A DNA stretch of 64,000 nucleotides from Candidatus Methylophosphatis haderslevensis (GTDB taxonomy: Bacteria > Pseudomonadota > Gammaproteobacteria > Burkholderiales > Rhodocyclaceae): positions 248,001-312,000 of the forward strand of contig JADJSA010000001.1 in the NCBI GenBank assembly GCA_016711925.1, given 5' to 3'. The notes beneath the pieces were generated by a model that searched no databases, was not told where the DNA came from, and worked only from the letters and a program-made list of their open reading frames with translations. Numbering within the stretch: the first letter of the stretch is position 1; every line of letters begins with the position of its first letter. Below, piece after piece: positions 15,522 to 23,407 of this stretch. A program made the position numbers and the translations under genes.

Positions 15522-17540
15522 TTACAGCGCGACGCGCTCCGTCTCACCAACGGCCGGGCTGCAATCTGCTGCGCGGGGCGCAGCTCGCCGTGTCACATCG
15601 AGCCACAGTCGCAGCGTGGTTCCGCCGCCTAACGCCGACTCGATCGACAACTCGCCACCGAGTTCGACCGCACGTTTCGCGAGCAGGCGCAGTCCCCGGC
15701 CCGGCGGCGGCGCCGAGGGGTCGAACCCCTCGCCATCATCGCGGATGCATAGTTCGATCCGCTCGCCCACCCGGGCGGCCGCCAGTTGCACGCGTCGCGC
15801 CCGCGCGTGCTTGATGACATTCGCCAGCGCCTCCTGCACGATGCGCAGCACCTGCAGCGCTTCGGTCGGACCCAGCCACGCCAGCGGCGGCAGATCCTGC
15901 ACGCGCCAGTCGAGCTGGATTCCCGCGCCGTCCAGTCTCTGCCCGATGCGAAAGCGCAGCGTGGCCAGCAAGGCCACCAGATCGTTGTCGATCGGTTCAA
16001 GCGAATCGATCACCGCGCGCAAGTCGTCTACGCATTCGCGCAGCATGGCGGCCAGCGCCGCCGCCGGCACCTCGCCGCGCTCCGCCACAGCAAGCGAGGA
16101 AGTCAGCGCCGAACCCAGGCCGTCGTGCATGTCGCGCATCAGTCGCTGGCGCTCCGCGGTCAGCATCTGGGCCTGCTCGAGCGCGCGCAGACGCAGATGG
16201 TTTTGTGTGAGTTCCGCCTCGCGCTGCGCCAGCCGCCTGGCGAGGTCGGCGCTCAACTGCTCGAAGCTGCCGATCGCGCCCAGGTAGCGGCGGCGCACGG
16301 CATAGAGAAACGACGCGAACAGCAGCATCCCGCAGTAGGGCACCAGAAACAGCCTCTCCGGATCGGCCAGGTGCGCCTTCAGCGCGAGATCGTTCGCCCC
16401 GGCAAACGTGGCTGCGAACAACACGACGCTGACCACGCGCAACTCGCTGCCGCCGCTCACTACCGCGAGCCAGCAGATCACGACGATGGTGGAGATTCCC
16501 ACCGCGGTGTAGATAACGACCACCAGCAATTCGATGTTGCGATTCGCCCACCACAGCGGCAGTGCCATCAGGCAGATGCCCAGCACATAGAGCGGCAGCA
16601 AGCGCTCAAGCCAGACCAGGCGGCGGCTGGCCAGATGCGCCGCGAACAGAAAGACCACCCAGTTCAGCCATGGGATCGGCATTTCCTGAACCAGTGCGGC
16701 GTACCAGGCATCGAGCTGCGGGTCGTCCCAGCGCGGCAGCGCGTACTGCAGATTGCACACGCTCCACACGACGCTGGACAAGGCCAGCAGCGGGTACTCG
16801 GCGTCGCCACGGCGGGCCGCCCAGATCGACAGGAAGAATGCCCCGAGCACCAGCATCACCGCGCTGCCTGCCTGCGGCAGCGTCAGTTGCAGGAACTGGC
16901 GCGTCGCCAGGGCGCGCCCGACCGAAACCGCGGGGCCGATGGTCGGCCGCGACATCGCGAAGCCCATCGCATCGACGACGACGACCCCGATGGCGATTTC
17001 GAGCCTCTGCCCGGGCCGAAATCGTTGCGGATCGAGGCGCGCGGCCAGCGGTCGGTTCCATGTCATGCGCCAGTCGTCGAGGTTGTCGGTCAGCACCGCG
17101 CCGTCCACGCGTAGCTGCCAGGCCGCGCCCATGACGCGTGGAACGTAAACCATCAGCGAGTCCCCCGCGATCCAGTCTTTCGGCACCTCGTAGCGAATGC
17201 GCAACCAGGTGCGTCGCAGGAATTGTGTTTCGGTGCGGAAGGTCAGCGCGCCGGCGCTTCTCTGCGCCGGCAGATCGACCGCTTGCCAACAACCGGAAGG
17301 CGCATCCAGCGGGCGTCGCAGCAAGTTCGCCAGACCGGCTCGATCGTAGGATGCGCTGACCGGCGCTTCGTCGCATTGCTCGGCTTGGCCGAAGCGCAGC
17401 GGCTGCACGCCATCGCTCGCGGGCGAAGCCAGCACCCAGACCAGCACCGCCAGCAGGCCGGCGCCGAACAGGGCCATCGGCAAGTGAAGCCGCCGCAGCC
17501 CCGCCTCAGTCTTCCACCAGTCCCATGCTGCGGGCTTCAT
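15522..17540 (-). CDS. NarL/UhpB-type sensor histidine kinase with multi-TM input module
   Basis: 672 residues. After an N-terminal TM helix comes an extracytoplasmic domain of about 190 residues (residues 40-225), then about six to seven TM helices (about 235-430, 7TMR-DISM-like), a short coiled coil, the HisKA_3 phospho-acceptor motif RQRLMRDMHDGLGSAL (His near residue 470) and an HATPase domain (ALANVIKHARARRVQ; DDGEGFD; GRGLRLLAKRA). The gene starts 35 bases inside the end of the response regulator gene, so the two are co-translated partners. The signal is unknown; the periplasmic domain resembles carbohydrate-binding beta sandwiches of DISM receptors (inference). Confidence 0.87.
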   Translation of the reverse strand: MKPAAWDWWKTEAGLRRLHLPMALFGAGLLAVLVWVLASPASDGVQPLRFGQAEQCDEAPVSASYDRAGLANLLRRPLDAPSGCWQAVDLPAQRSAGALTFRTETQFLRRTWLRIRYEVPKDWIAGDSLMVYVPRVMGAAWQLRVDGAVLTDNLDDWRMTWNRPLAARLDPQRFRPGQRLEIAIGVVVVDAMGFAMSRPTIGPAVSVGRALATRQFLQLTLPQAGSAVMLVLGAFFLSIWAARRGDAEYPLLALSSVVWSVCNLQYALPRWDDPQLDAWYAALVQEMPIPWLNWVVFLFAAHLASRRLVWLERLLPLYVLGICLMALPLWWANRNIELLVVVIYTAVGISTIVVICWLAVVSGGSELRVVSVVLFAATFAGANDLALKAHLADPERLFLVPYCGMLLFASFLYAVRRRYLGAIGSFEQLSADLARRLAQREAELTQNHLRLRALEQAQMLTAERQRLMRDMHDGLGSALTSSLAVAERGEVPAAALAAMLRECVDDLRAVIDSLEPIDNDLVALLATLRFRIGQRLDGAGIQLDWRVQDLPPLAWLGPTEALQVLRIVQEALANVIKHARARRVQLAAARVGERIELCIRDDGEGFDPSAPPPGRGLRLLAKRAVELGGELSIESALGGGTTLRLWLDVTRRAAPRAADCSPAVGETERVAL

Positions 17541-18162
17541 AGACCGCTTCCGTCTTGGAGTGCACCTGCAGCTTGCGGTAAATGCGTTTGACGTAAGTGC
17601 CGACGGTATGCCGCGAGACGCCCATCAGCCGCGCGACTTCGTCGTAGTTGTAGCCCTTGGCGCTCAGCGAGAGCACGCTGCACTCCTGCGCCGACAGGCT
17701 CGCGTCCGGCGGCCCGCCCGCCGGCGCGGCCGGTTGCGGCGCGGGCGCAAGCCGCTTGAGCAGCCGGCGGGCGACGGCCGGGCTGATCGGGCTGCCGCCA
17801 TCCTTCAGCACGCGAATCTGCTGCACGATGTCGATGCCGCGCGCATCCTTGAGCAGATAGCCGCTGGCACCCGCCTCGATGCAATCGATCACCAGCCGGT
17901 CGTCGGCGAAGACTGTCACCACCATCGAATCGCAGTGCGGCACCCGATCATGCGCGCGGCGTATCAGTTCGATGCCGCTGCCGCCGGGCAGACCGATGTC
18001 GACCAGCAGCACGTCGGGCCGGTGCAGATCCAGCAGGCGGAGGCCTTCGGGCAGATCGTCGGCAGCGCCGGCAAGGCGCATATCGGCAGCGCCGCGAACC
18101 GCCTCGGCAAAGGCCGAGCGGAACCGGGAATCATCCTCAACAATGAGCACCGAGTGCGTCAT
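17506..18162 (-). CDS. LuxR/NarL-family response regulator
   Basis: 218 residues from ATG at 18162 (MTHSVLIVEDDSRF). The frame remains open upstream but the receiver fold begins here. The receiver has acidic E9-D10-D11, phospho-acceptor D55 (LLVDIGLPGGSG) and K near 107 (GYLLKDARG). The C-terminal LuxR HTH is clear (LSAKGYNYDEVARLMGVSRH, then TVGTYVKRIYRKLQ). It is the first gene of the pair and overlaps the kinase gene by 35 bp. It is a likely transcription factor for an unknown target set; no obvious target is adjacent. Confidence 0.92.
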   Translation of the reverse strand: MTHSVLIVEDDSRFRSAFAEAVRGAADMRLAGAADDLPEGLRLLDLHRPDVLLVDIGLPGGSGIELIRRAHDRVPHCDSMVVTVFADDRLVIDCIEAGASGYLLKDARGIDIVQQIRVLKDGGSPISPAVARRLLKRLAPAPQPAAPAGGPPDASLSAQECSVLSLSAKGYNYDEVARLMGVSRHTVGTYVKRIYRKLQVHSKTEAVYEARSMGLVED

Positions 18163-18365
18163 CGCACGTTCTTGTGTTATCCGAGCAGAAGAAGCTGCTC
18201 GCCCCCCTAAAGCCTGCCTGTCCCGCAAACACGGGACATGAGTCCAGCATAGACCATATTCCATCGGGGAGACAAGCGCTGTAAGGTTGCAGCGCAGGGG
18301 GACGATGCACCCTGTGGCGCGGAGAATCGGGCTAACCAGGCATGGAATAACCGGGAGAGAAAGCC

Positions 18366-19135
18366 ATGGGAGCGAGGAAGCTGAAGAGAGCATTTGCGAC
18401 GTCGATTGCCGCCATAAGCATCGCGGCGTTACCGTTGTCTTCGTTCGCACACAGCCATCATCACTCCGAGTCACTGGTCTACGCTCCAGACTCAGAGCCG
18501 TTCGGCAAGGAGTTCAGGGAATGGAATGCGGAGTGGTGGCAGTTTGTGCTTTCGATCCCTACCGCCGACGATCCACTCCAAGATGTAAACCCGCTTCACG
18601 ATGAAAAGGGGGATAGGTGTGTCGTCGGTCAGCGCGGCCCGGTCTGGTTCCTGGTGGGTGTTTTCAACGATACGGGCACGGCGGTGCGCAAAGATTGCAG
18701 GGTGCCACAAGGCAAGGCGCTGTTCTTTCCTGTACTGAATTTTGTCAACATCAATACCCCCGGAATCCCGGGCTGTGGCACGAACGGAGATGAGGTTTGC
18801 AAGAATGAAAGGCTAAGGACCTGCGCGAGGCAATCGCACAGGTCGTGAGCGACGCAACCGATTTGTCCGTGGAGGTCGACAATGAGTCCATTGATGCGAT
18901 TAAGGATGAGTTTCGCGTCAAGTCAAAGGTCTTTGAAATCACGGTTCCAGCGAAAAACCTGTTTGGATTCTTGCCGGCAGGAACTTACTCCCCCGCAGTA
19001 GACGACGGATTCTATGTGATGCTGAAGCCCCTTTCCGTGGGCGCCCATAGCATTCGGATGCGCGGATCCTTCCCAAACGGCTTCTCGATGGATGTGACGT
19101 ATGAGTTGACGGTCGTGCCTACATCGCGGAAGTGA
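18366..19135 (+). pseudogene. Exported hypothetical protein split by a frameshift
   Basis: Frame 1 (18366-18848) starts with a signal peptide (FATSIAAISIAALPLSSFAH) and continues with EFREWNAEWWQFVLSIPTAD and RCVVGQRGPVWFLVGVF. Near 18805-18815 coding continues in another frame (KAKDLREAIAQVVSDATDLS) up to 19135, without a break in the protein-like pattern. The two parts together make one protein of about 255 residues. The GC content is lower than neighbouring genes. A Shine-Dalgarno-like GGGAGAG precedes the ATG. Function unknown. Either a decaying acquired gene or an assembly indel. Confidence 0.6.
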
Positions 19136-19359
19136 CTAACGCAATCAAGGGGCCGTGGTCGAGCGTTATCCGGTTTTGAAGTCGCTTGATAGGAACGTCG
19201 TCTGCCACGTGAGCGATGTCTCGTCGTGTTTCGGCCAGCATCGGGTGGGATGGGTTTGAGTACTCGGCGTTGGCGTGCCACCCACTCCCAGACTGGCACC
19301 AACCGACAAACGGTAACTCAAGGACGCGCGAGCAAGCTGCCGTCGGCGTTGGGACTCCT

Positions 19360-19773
19360 TTAACTCCCTGTCGTCGCGAACGGGTTCTCCACCGTCACGT
19401 CGAATTGCGCAAAATCGGCAACGTTGCGAGTCACGACGGTCAGCTTGTGAACGATGGCCGTGGCCGCGATCATTGCATCCTCGTAGTACGTGTCCGACTT
19501 CCCGTGCATCAGCCGCGCCCAGGCGCGAAAGGTCTCGGCGTCCATCGGCAAGACGTTGTACGAGGCCGCCACAAGGTCGGCCCATGCCTCGATCTCGGCG
19601 GCCTTGGCCGCGTCCTGCTCGCGGGTCAGTTCTATGCCAGCCTGAATCTCGCCCAGCGTCACCGCAGAGAGGTGCAGGTCGGCGTCGGCAGCGGATTGCA
19701 GCCACGCGACGACCGCGCCGTGCGGTCGCGGCTTGCGCAATTCGGATACGACGTTGGTGTCGAGCAGGTACAT
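19360..19773 (-). CDS. vapC: PIN-domain toxin VapC
   Basis: 137 residues, typical for VapC ribonucleases, which cleave specific RNAs such as initiator tRNA. The acidic quartet is complete: D5 (MYLLDTNVVSE), E42 (LGEIQAGIE), D99 (YYEDAMIAATA) and D120 (RNVADFAQFD). It starts 5 bases after the end of the frame encoding its antitoxin, as expected for a vapBC operon. An intact toxin beside a frameshifted antitoxin is unexpected (see antitoxin entry). Confidence 0.9.
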   Translation of the reverse strand: MYLLDTNVVSELRKPRPHGAVVAWLQSAADADLHLSAVTLGEIQAGIELTREQDAAKAAEIEAWADLVAASYNVLPMDAETFRAWARLMHGKSDTYYEDAMIAATAIVHKLTVVTRNVADFAQFDVTVENPFATTGS

Positions 19774-19778
19774 GGCGC

Positions 19779-20037
19779 TTATCCCAAGGTGGCGACTTTC
19801 CGCCTGCGGACGGCTCGCCGCGGCGCAGTCAGGACGTCGGTCCGCCCTTCATCCGACAGCAGCAACTGCTTGAGCGAAGGCCGCGCCGCCGCCTGCAATC
19901 TCCGCCACTCCTCCACCGGCACCAGCACCGCGGCTTCGGCGCCGCGCTTGGTCACCATCTGCGGACCATTGGCAATGCATGCTTCGAGGAATTCACTGAA
20001 ACGCGCTTTTTGCGTCCTGAACCGGCCAAGTATCCAT
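19779..20037 (-). pseudogene. vapB: Phd/YefM-type antitoxin VapB, frameshifted at a five-A run
   Basis: ATG at 20037 is preceded by a GGAGG Shine-Dalgarno and encodes MDTWPVQDAK. A run of five A residues (19999-20010 region, minus strand) then shifts the frame to an early TGA. With four A residues the frame reads ARFSEFLEACIANGPQMVTK, then RGAEAAVLVPVEEWRRLQ, a textbook Phd/YefM antitoxin, through to a TAA at 19779-19781. The product would be 85 residues. It may be a sequencing indel, a phase-variable tract or a real lesion tolerated through slippage. Confidence 0.7.
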
Positions 20038-20075
20038 CTGCGCCTCCAATAAACTAGTCAGAGGACTAGTCTACC
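20038..20075 (-). promoter_or_regulatory. Candidate vapBC promoter/operator with paired ACTAGT sites
   Basis: Two copies of the palindrome ACTAGT (20053-20058 and 20065-20070) sit 16-33 bases before the antitoxin ATG. Their 12-base centre spacing suits a dimeric antitoxin binding on one DNA face. A TTGGTA about 34 bases from the expected start of transcription is a weak -35 candidate. Confidence 0.4.
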
Positions 20076-20180
20076 AATTTGGACTGGTCGGCTCAATGGC
20101 TGGCACCGGACGGACGAAAACGACACCGCGCCGAGCCCCGGCAATGCGCCGGCACCCATGCGTTCCCGCGGTCTGCTGGC

Positions 20181-21614
20181 TCAGCGGATCGCGCCGACGA
20201 AGGCGTCGATCTCGGGGCCGGATTCGGCGATGTGGGCGAGGCACTCGTCCCAATCCGCCGCACCCAGTTGCAGCAGCGCCAGGTGCGCGTCGCGCTCGGC
20301 TTCGCGCGCCGGTTCCAGCCGGCCGGAGGCGGCGGCGTGGGCGGCCTGGTTGGCCAGGCCGATCAGCGCGCAGAAGCGGCTCTCGTCGCCCGCGGCGGCC
20401 GGCTCATGGTGGTGCGCGATGGCGGCTACATAGCGGGCAGGCAGGTTCCAGCGCTCGGCCACCGTTTCGCCGACCTCGGGGTGGGTGAATTCCAGCAGGG
20501 TCCGTTCGGCCTGCAGGCTGCTGGCGCCGGTTTCGCGCTCGAGGTCGAGCACGCGCTGATAGCCGGCGTCGGCCTGCATGGCGAAGATCAGCTTGCCGAT
20601 GTCGTGCAGGATTCCGGCGGTCAGCGCCTCGTCCGGCCGGCAGTTCACGCGCGGCGCGAGCATGCGCGCGGCGCTGGCGGTGGCGATCGAATGGCGCCAG
20701 AAATCGCCGAGATTGAGGCGCTCGGTGCGGAAGGTGTCGAAGGCGCCGATGCCGATGATCATGCCCTGCACATTGTTGAAGCCGAGTATCCGCACGGCAT
20801 CGGCGATGGTGCTCACGCGGCGCGCGAAACCAAAGTAGGCCGAGTTGGCCACGCGCAGAATCTTGGCCGAGATGGCGGGGTCGCGGGCGATCACCTTCTG
20901 CACCGACGTGGCGTCGCTGTTCGGATCCTGCATCGCGCCCAGCGCTTGCATCACCACCGTCGGCAGGGTCGGCACCTCGAACAGTTCGAGCGGGTTGAAG
21001 CGCGCCAGCGGCTGCCCGGTCAGCTTGCTGGCGCCGGCCAGTTCCTGCGTCTGCAGCAGGCCGGGCGCGAGGCCCGGGTGGATCAACTGGAACACGTGAA
21101 TCGGGTGCGGCAGGTCGCGCAGCCGGTGCAGGCCGAGGTCGTGCAGGCTCACGCCCGCGGGCAGCGCATCGCCCACGCCGCTTTCGGTGGCCGAGCTGAG
21201 CAGCGTCTGGCCGCCGCGCGCCACCGCCAGCAGGCGCGCGCAACGGTTGACGGTGGTGCCGAAGTAGTCGCCGGCGCTCAGGTGCGCCGGCCCGGTGTGC
21301 AGCGCCACCCGCACGCGCAGCGGCGTGCGGGTGGGCCAGGTCTCGGCAGCGAGGCTGCGCTGCATTTGCAGGGCGGCGGCGATGGCGTCCGCCGCATGGT
21401 CGAAGGTGACGCAGAAGGCGTCGCCCACCGTCTTGAACACGCAGCCGCGATGGCGCTCGACCGCGCCAGCCAACAGGTTGTTGTGGCGCTGCAGCGCCAC
21501 CCGCATGCGCTCCGGTTCTTCTTCCCACAGGGCGGTCGAGCCCTCGATGTCGGTAAACAGGAACGTCAGCGTCACCAGCGTCCCGTCGACCGCCGTTGCA
21601 TTCGCCACCGCCAT
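20181..21614 (-). CDS. Class III nucleotidyl cyclase fused to HDOD domain
   Basis: 477 residues. Residues about 12-185 form a class III adenylate/guanylate cyclase: metal Asp D22 (FLFTDIEGST), substrate Lys K61 and metal Asp D65 (FKTVGDAF), and transition-state N123 and R127 (GTTVNRCARL), all present. Residues about 205-420 form an HDOD output domain (FEVPTLPTVVMQAL, VIARDPAISAKILRVANSAY, GILHDIGKLIF with an HD pair). The cyclase module is probably active. The LARFNPLELFEV junction links them without a TM segment, so the protein is cytosolic. It is a monocistronic gene with no obvious partner. Confidence 0.85.
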   Translation of the reverse strand: MAVANATAVDGTLVTLTFLFTDIEGSTALWEEEPERMRVALQRHNNLLAGAVERHRGCVFKTVGDAFCVTFDHAADAIAAALQMQRSLAAETWPTRTPLRVRVALHTGPAHLSAGDYFGTTVNRCARLLAVARGGQTLLSSATESGVGDALPAGVSLHDLGLHRLRDLPHPIHVFQLIHPGLAPGLLQTQELAGASKLTGQPLARFNPLELFEVPTLPTVVMQALGAMQDPNSDATSVQKVIARDPAISAKILRVANSAYFGFARRVSTIADAVRILGFNNVQGMIIGIGAFDTFRTERLNLGDFWRHSIATASAARMLAPRVNCRPDEALTAGILHDIGKLIFAMQADAGYQRVLDLERETGASSLQAERTLLEFTHPEVGETVAERWNLPARYVAAIAHHHEPAAAGDESRFCALIGLANQAAHAAASGRLEPAREAERDAHLALLQLGAADWDECLAHIAESGPEIDAFVGAIR

Positions 21615-21783
21615 TGCCTGCGCCTCCGCTTCGTAGAGCCGGCATCATCCGCCCGCGCACGGCGCTTGTCGAGAGTCCGCAGACAAGGGTCGCCGCCGAG
21701 TCGGCGGCAGGCGCGCACCATCGAGGAATTGGAGCCCGCAAGCGCACCGGGCCGCGGTCGCGCCGCCCCGCGGGACGTTCTGC

Positions 21784-22716
21784 CTAGCGGATCGGACCGG
21801 GGACGCGCGCGCTCCCGGAAGGACCATTCACCGGCCCCGGAATCCGGCCATGGGCAGCGGGGGTTACGCCCGGACTCGTTGGTTGCAGGTTGCGTGCCGC
21901 CTGCGCCAGCGCATCGGAGACCTGATTCGTGTGGGCGGCGACGACGTCTTTCGGGAACATTTCCAGGATATCCCGCACGATATGTTCCACTTGGTCGTCG
22001 CCATGCAGCGCGGACTTGCCCGCGTTCATCCGTCCGCCATGGGCTGCGAGTTCGTGCAGGAACGAATAGACCAGCGTGGGTTCGGCGATCGGGATTCGCT
22101 CCGCGCTGGCAAAATACAGAAGCACTTCTGGAAGGAACTGCGAGCCGAGCGCAGAGCCCATGTGGACACCGTACACGCTCATCCGGTTGATGATGATTAT
22201 CAGCGCCCGCCCACTCTTGAGCCGGGTTTCGGCCGAACCTTCGCCCTTCTTTGCATGCCTGTTGACGTTTTCGTTGGAGAAGGTCTCGCCATACTCTATT
22301 GCGGCGCTTCCCAATTCGTAGGTCTTGTCGAACGAGTACCTGTCCGGCGACCATTCCTTCTGGTTCGGTCCGGTCGTGAACCAGTAGCCGGGGCCGAACT
22401 CGCCCTTGCCCAGATCGGGGTAGATCTTGCGTCTGACCTTGAACACGCCCGCATGCTTCTCGAGTTCAAAGGTTTCCTCGGCAGTAGTGATCTCCCAGTC
22501 GCCAGAGGCGAACGCCGCCGCGAGGTCGGCAAGCCAGTCACGCGGAATCGTATTCTCGGGCTGCGTGATCTTCGACCAGCCGACGATCAGGTTGCCCCTG
22601 GCGCCGATGCCGCGCTGGAGAAAACTGGGTAGGTGACTGCTTCGCCGGAAGATGTCGACCCATTTCGCGGCGCTGATCTGCGAGGCGGAATTGACCGCGA
22701 TGCCCTGCTCAGCCAT
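21784..22716 (-). CDS. Hypothetical protein with HExxH motif
   Basis: About 310 residues from ATG at 22716 (MAEQGIAVNSASQ). An upstream in-frame start at 22767 would add 17 Arg-rich residues. The preferred ATG overlaps the stop of the small upstream frame (ATGGCTGA). The motif H-E-L-A-A-H (SFLHELAAHGGRMNAG) near residue 240 fits a zinc-metallopeptidase-like HExxH site. The preceding region has LKSGRALIIIINRMSVYGVH. The C-terminal 35 residues are Pro/Gly/Ala rich and probably disordered. No family recognised; contractile-injection-associated or peptidase roles are possible but unproven. Confidence 0.55.
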   Translation of the reverse strand: MAEQGIAVNSASQISAAKWVDIFRRSSHLPSFLQRGIGARGNLIVGWSKITQPENTIPRDWLADLAAAFASGDWEITTAEETFELEKHAGVFKVRRKIYPDLGKGEFGPGYWFTTGPNQKEWSPDRYSFDKTYELGSAAIEYGETFSNENVNRHAKKGEGSAETRLKSGRALIIIINRMSVYGVHMGSALGSQFLPEVLLYFASAERIPIAEPTLVYSFLHELAAHGGRMNAGKSALHGDDQVEHIVRDILEMFPKDVVAAHTNQVSDALAQAARNLQPTSPGVTPAAHGRIPGPVNGPSGSARVPGPIR

Positions 22717-22861
22717 GACGGCGGCCCGCTCCGGTTCGCGGCTTGCGGCCCGCCGGCGCGATGACATGCGGGTTGGTTCGGCGCTGCCGCCCGCGGTGCG
22801 CCGTTTGTGCGGCCATCGCTCGCAGTCGGCGCGGTTCGGTTTCCACGGGTCGCTGGCTCAT
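22709..22861 (-). CDS. Small basic protein, possible leader cistron
   Basis: 50 residues starting MSQRPVETEPRRLRAM from an ATG with AGAGGAG seven to thirteen bases upstream. It is rich in Arg (about a quarter of residues) and ends RKPRTGAGRRHG, with its TGA inside the overlapping start region of the HExxH gene. It may be a real small protein, a coupling leader, or a frameshifted N-terminus of the downstream gene. Confidence 0.3.
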   Translation of the reverse strand: MSQRPVETEPRRLRAMAAQTAHRGRQRRTNPHVIAPAGRKPRTGAGRRHG

Positions 22862-23407
22862 GCCCGGTCTCCTCTTTGGCGTCGTTCGGATGTAACGGCG
22901 GGTCGATAGCGGTTGCGCGCGCGCCCGGCACGACCCGCCGGTTGGCACGCCGCGCTGCATCGACGCAGCGGTACGGACACGCGCAGTCTGCCGGGGCGAG
23001 ATATCGCGCCGATGTCGCTTTGCCGGGCGTCGAGTTTCATTTGTTTCAGCGGGCGTTGCCGCGGCGCGGTCGAGGCGCGCCGGCATCCGCGGCATCGACT
23101 GGCGGCAGCGCCGAATTCTGCTGCGGGCACGCCGGCAACCCGCATGAACAGGCGCTTGCAGGGCATGCATCGCCAGGAGTGCCATTGCATGCGCCTCTCC
23201 GGCCTGCATGCCTGAAGATCGCCATCCGCCGCGGCTCTCCAGCCGGCGTGCGGGTCGGCTCGGTCGAACGGGCCAGCGCAAGCGGATGATGCGGGGTGCG
23301 CCGCGCGGCTGCGGCGTATAACTTCCGGATGATTTCGCGCCCGGCGCCGGGCGGGCTATGATTGTCTGGTCAGGCGCGCCGCGCGTTCGAGCAGCCAGGG
23401 ATTCGCC
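22862..23407. other. 546-base divergent intergenic region
   Basis: Between the 21784-22861 genes (minus) and the caspase-like gene (plus). It holds one copy of the dispersed palindromic repeat (23131-23216). I see no convincing gene or RNA in the remainder. It presumably contains promoters for both directions, but no clear sigma-70 boxes were found. Confidence 0.5.
23131..23216. repeat. Dispersed ~41-bp palindromic repeat, locus D (two units)
   Basis: AACCCGCATGAACAGGCGCT followed by GTGCCATTGCATGCGCCTCT, then CCGGCCTGCATGCCTGAAG. Same family as 13281-13406. Confidence 0.65.

Noticed and set aside
20079..22190. 703-codon plus-strand open frame opposite the cyclase-HDOD gene
   Set aside because: Arg/Gly/Ala-rich, no signature, and the minus strand encodes a complete cyclase and HDOD protein.
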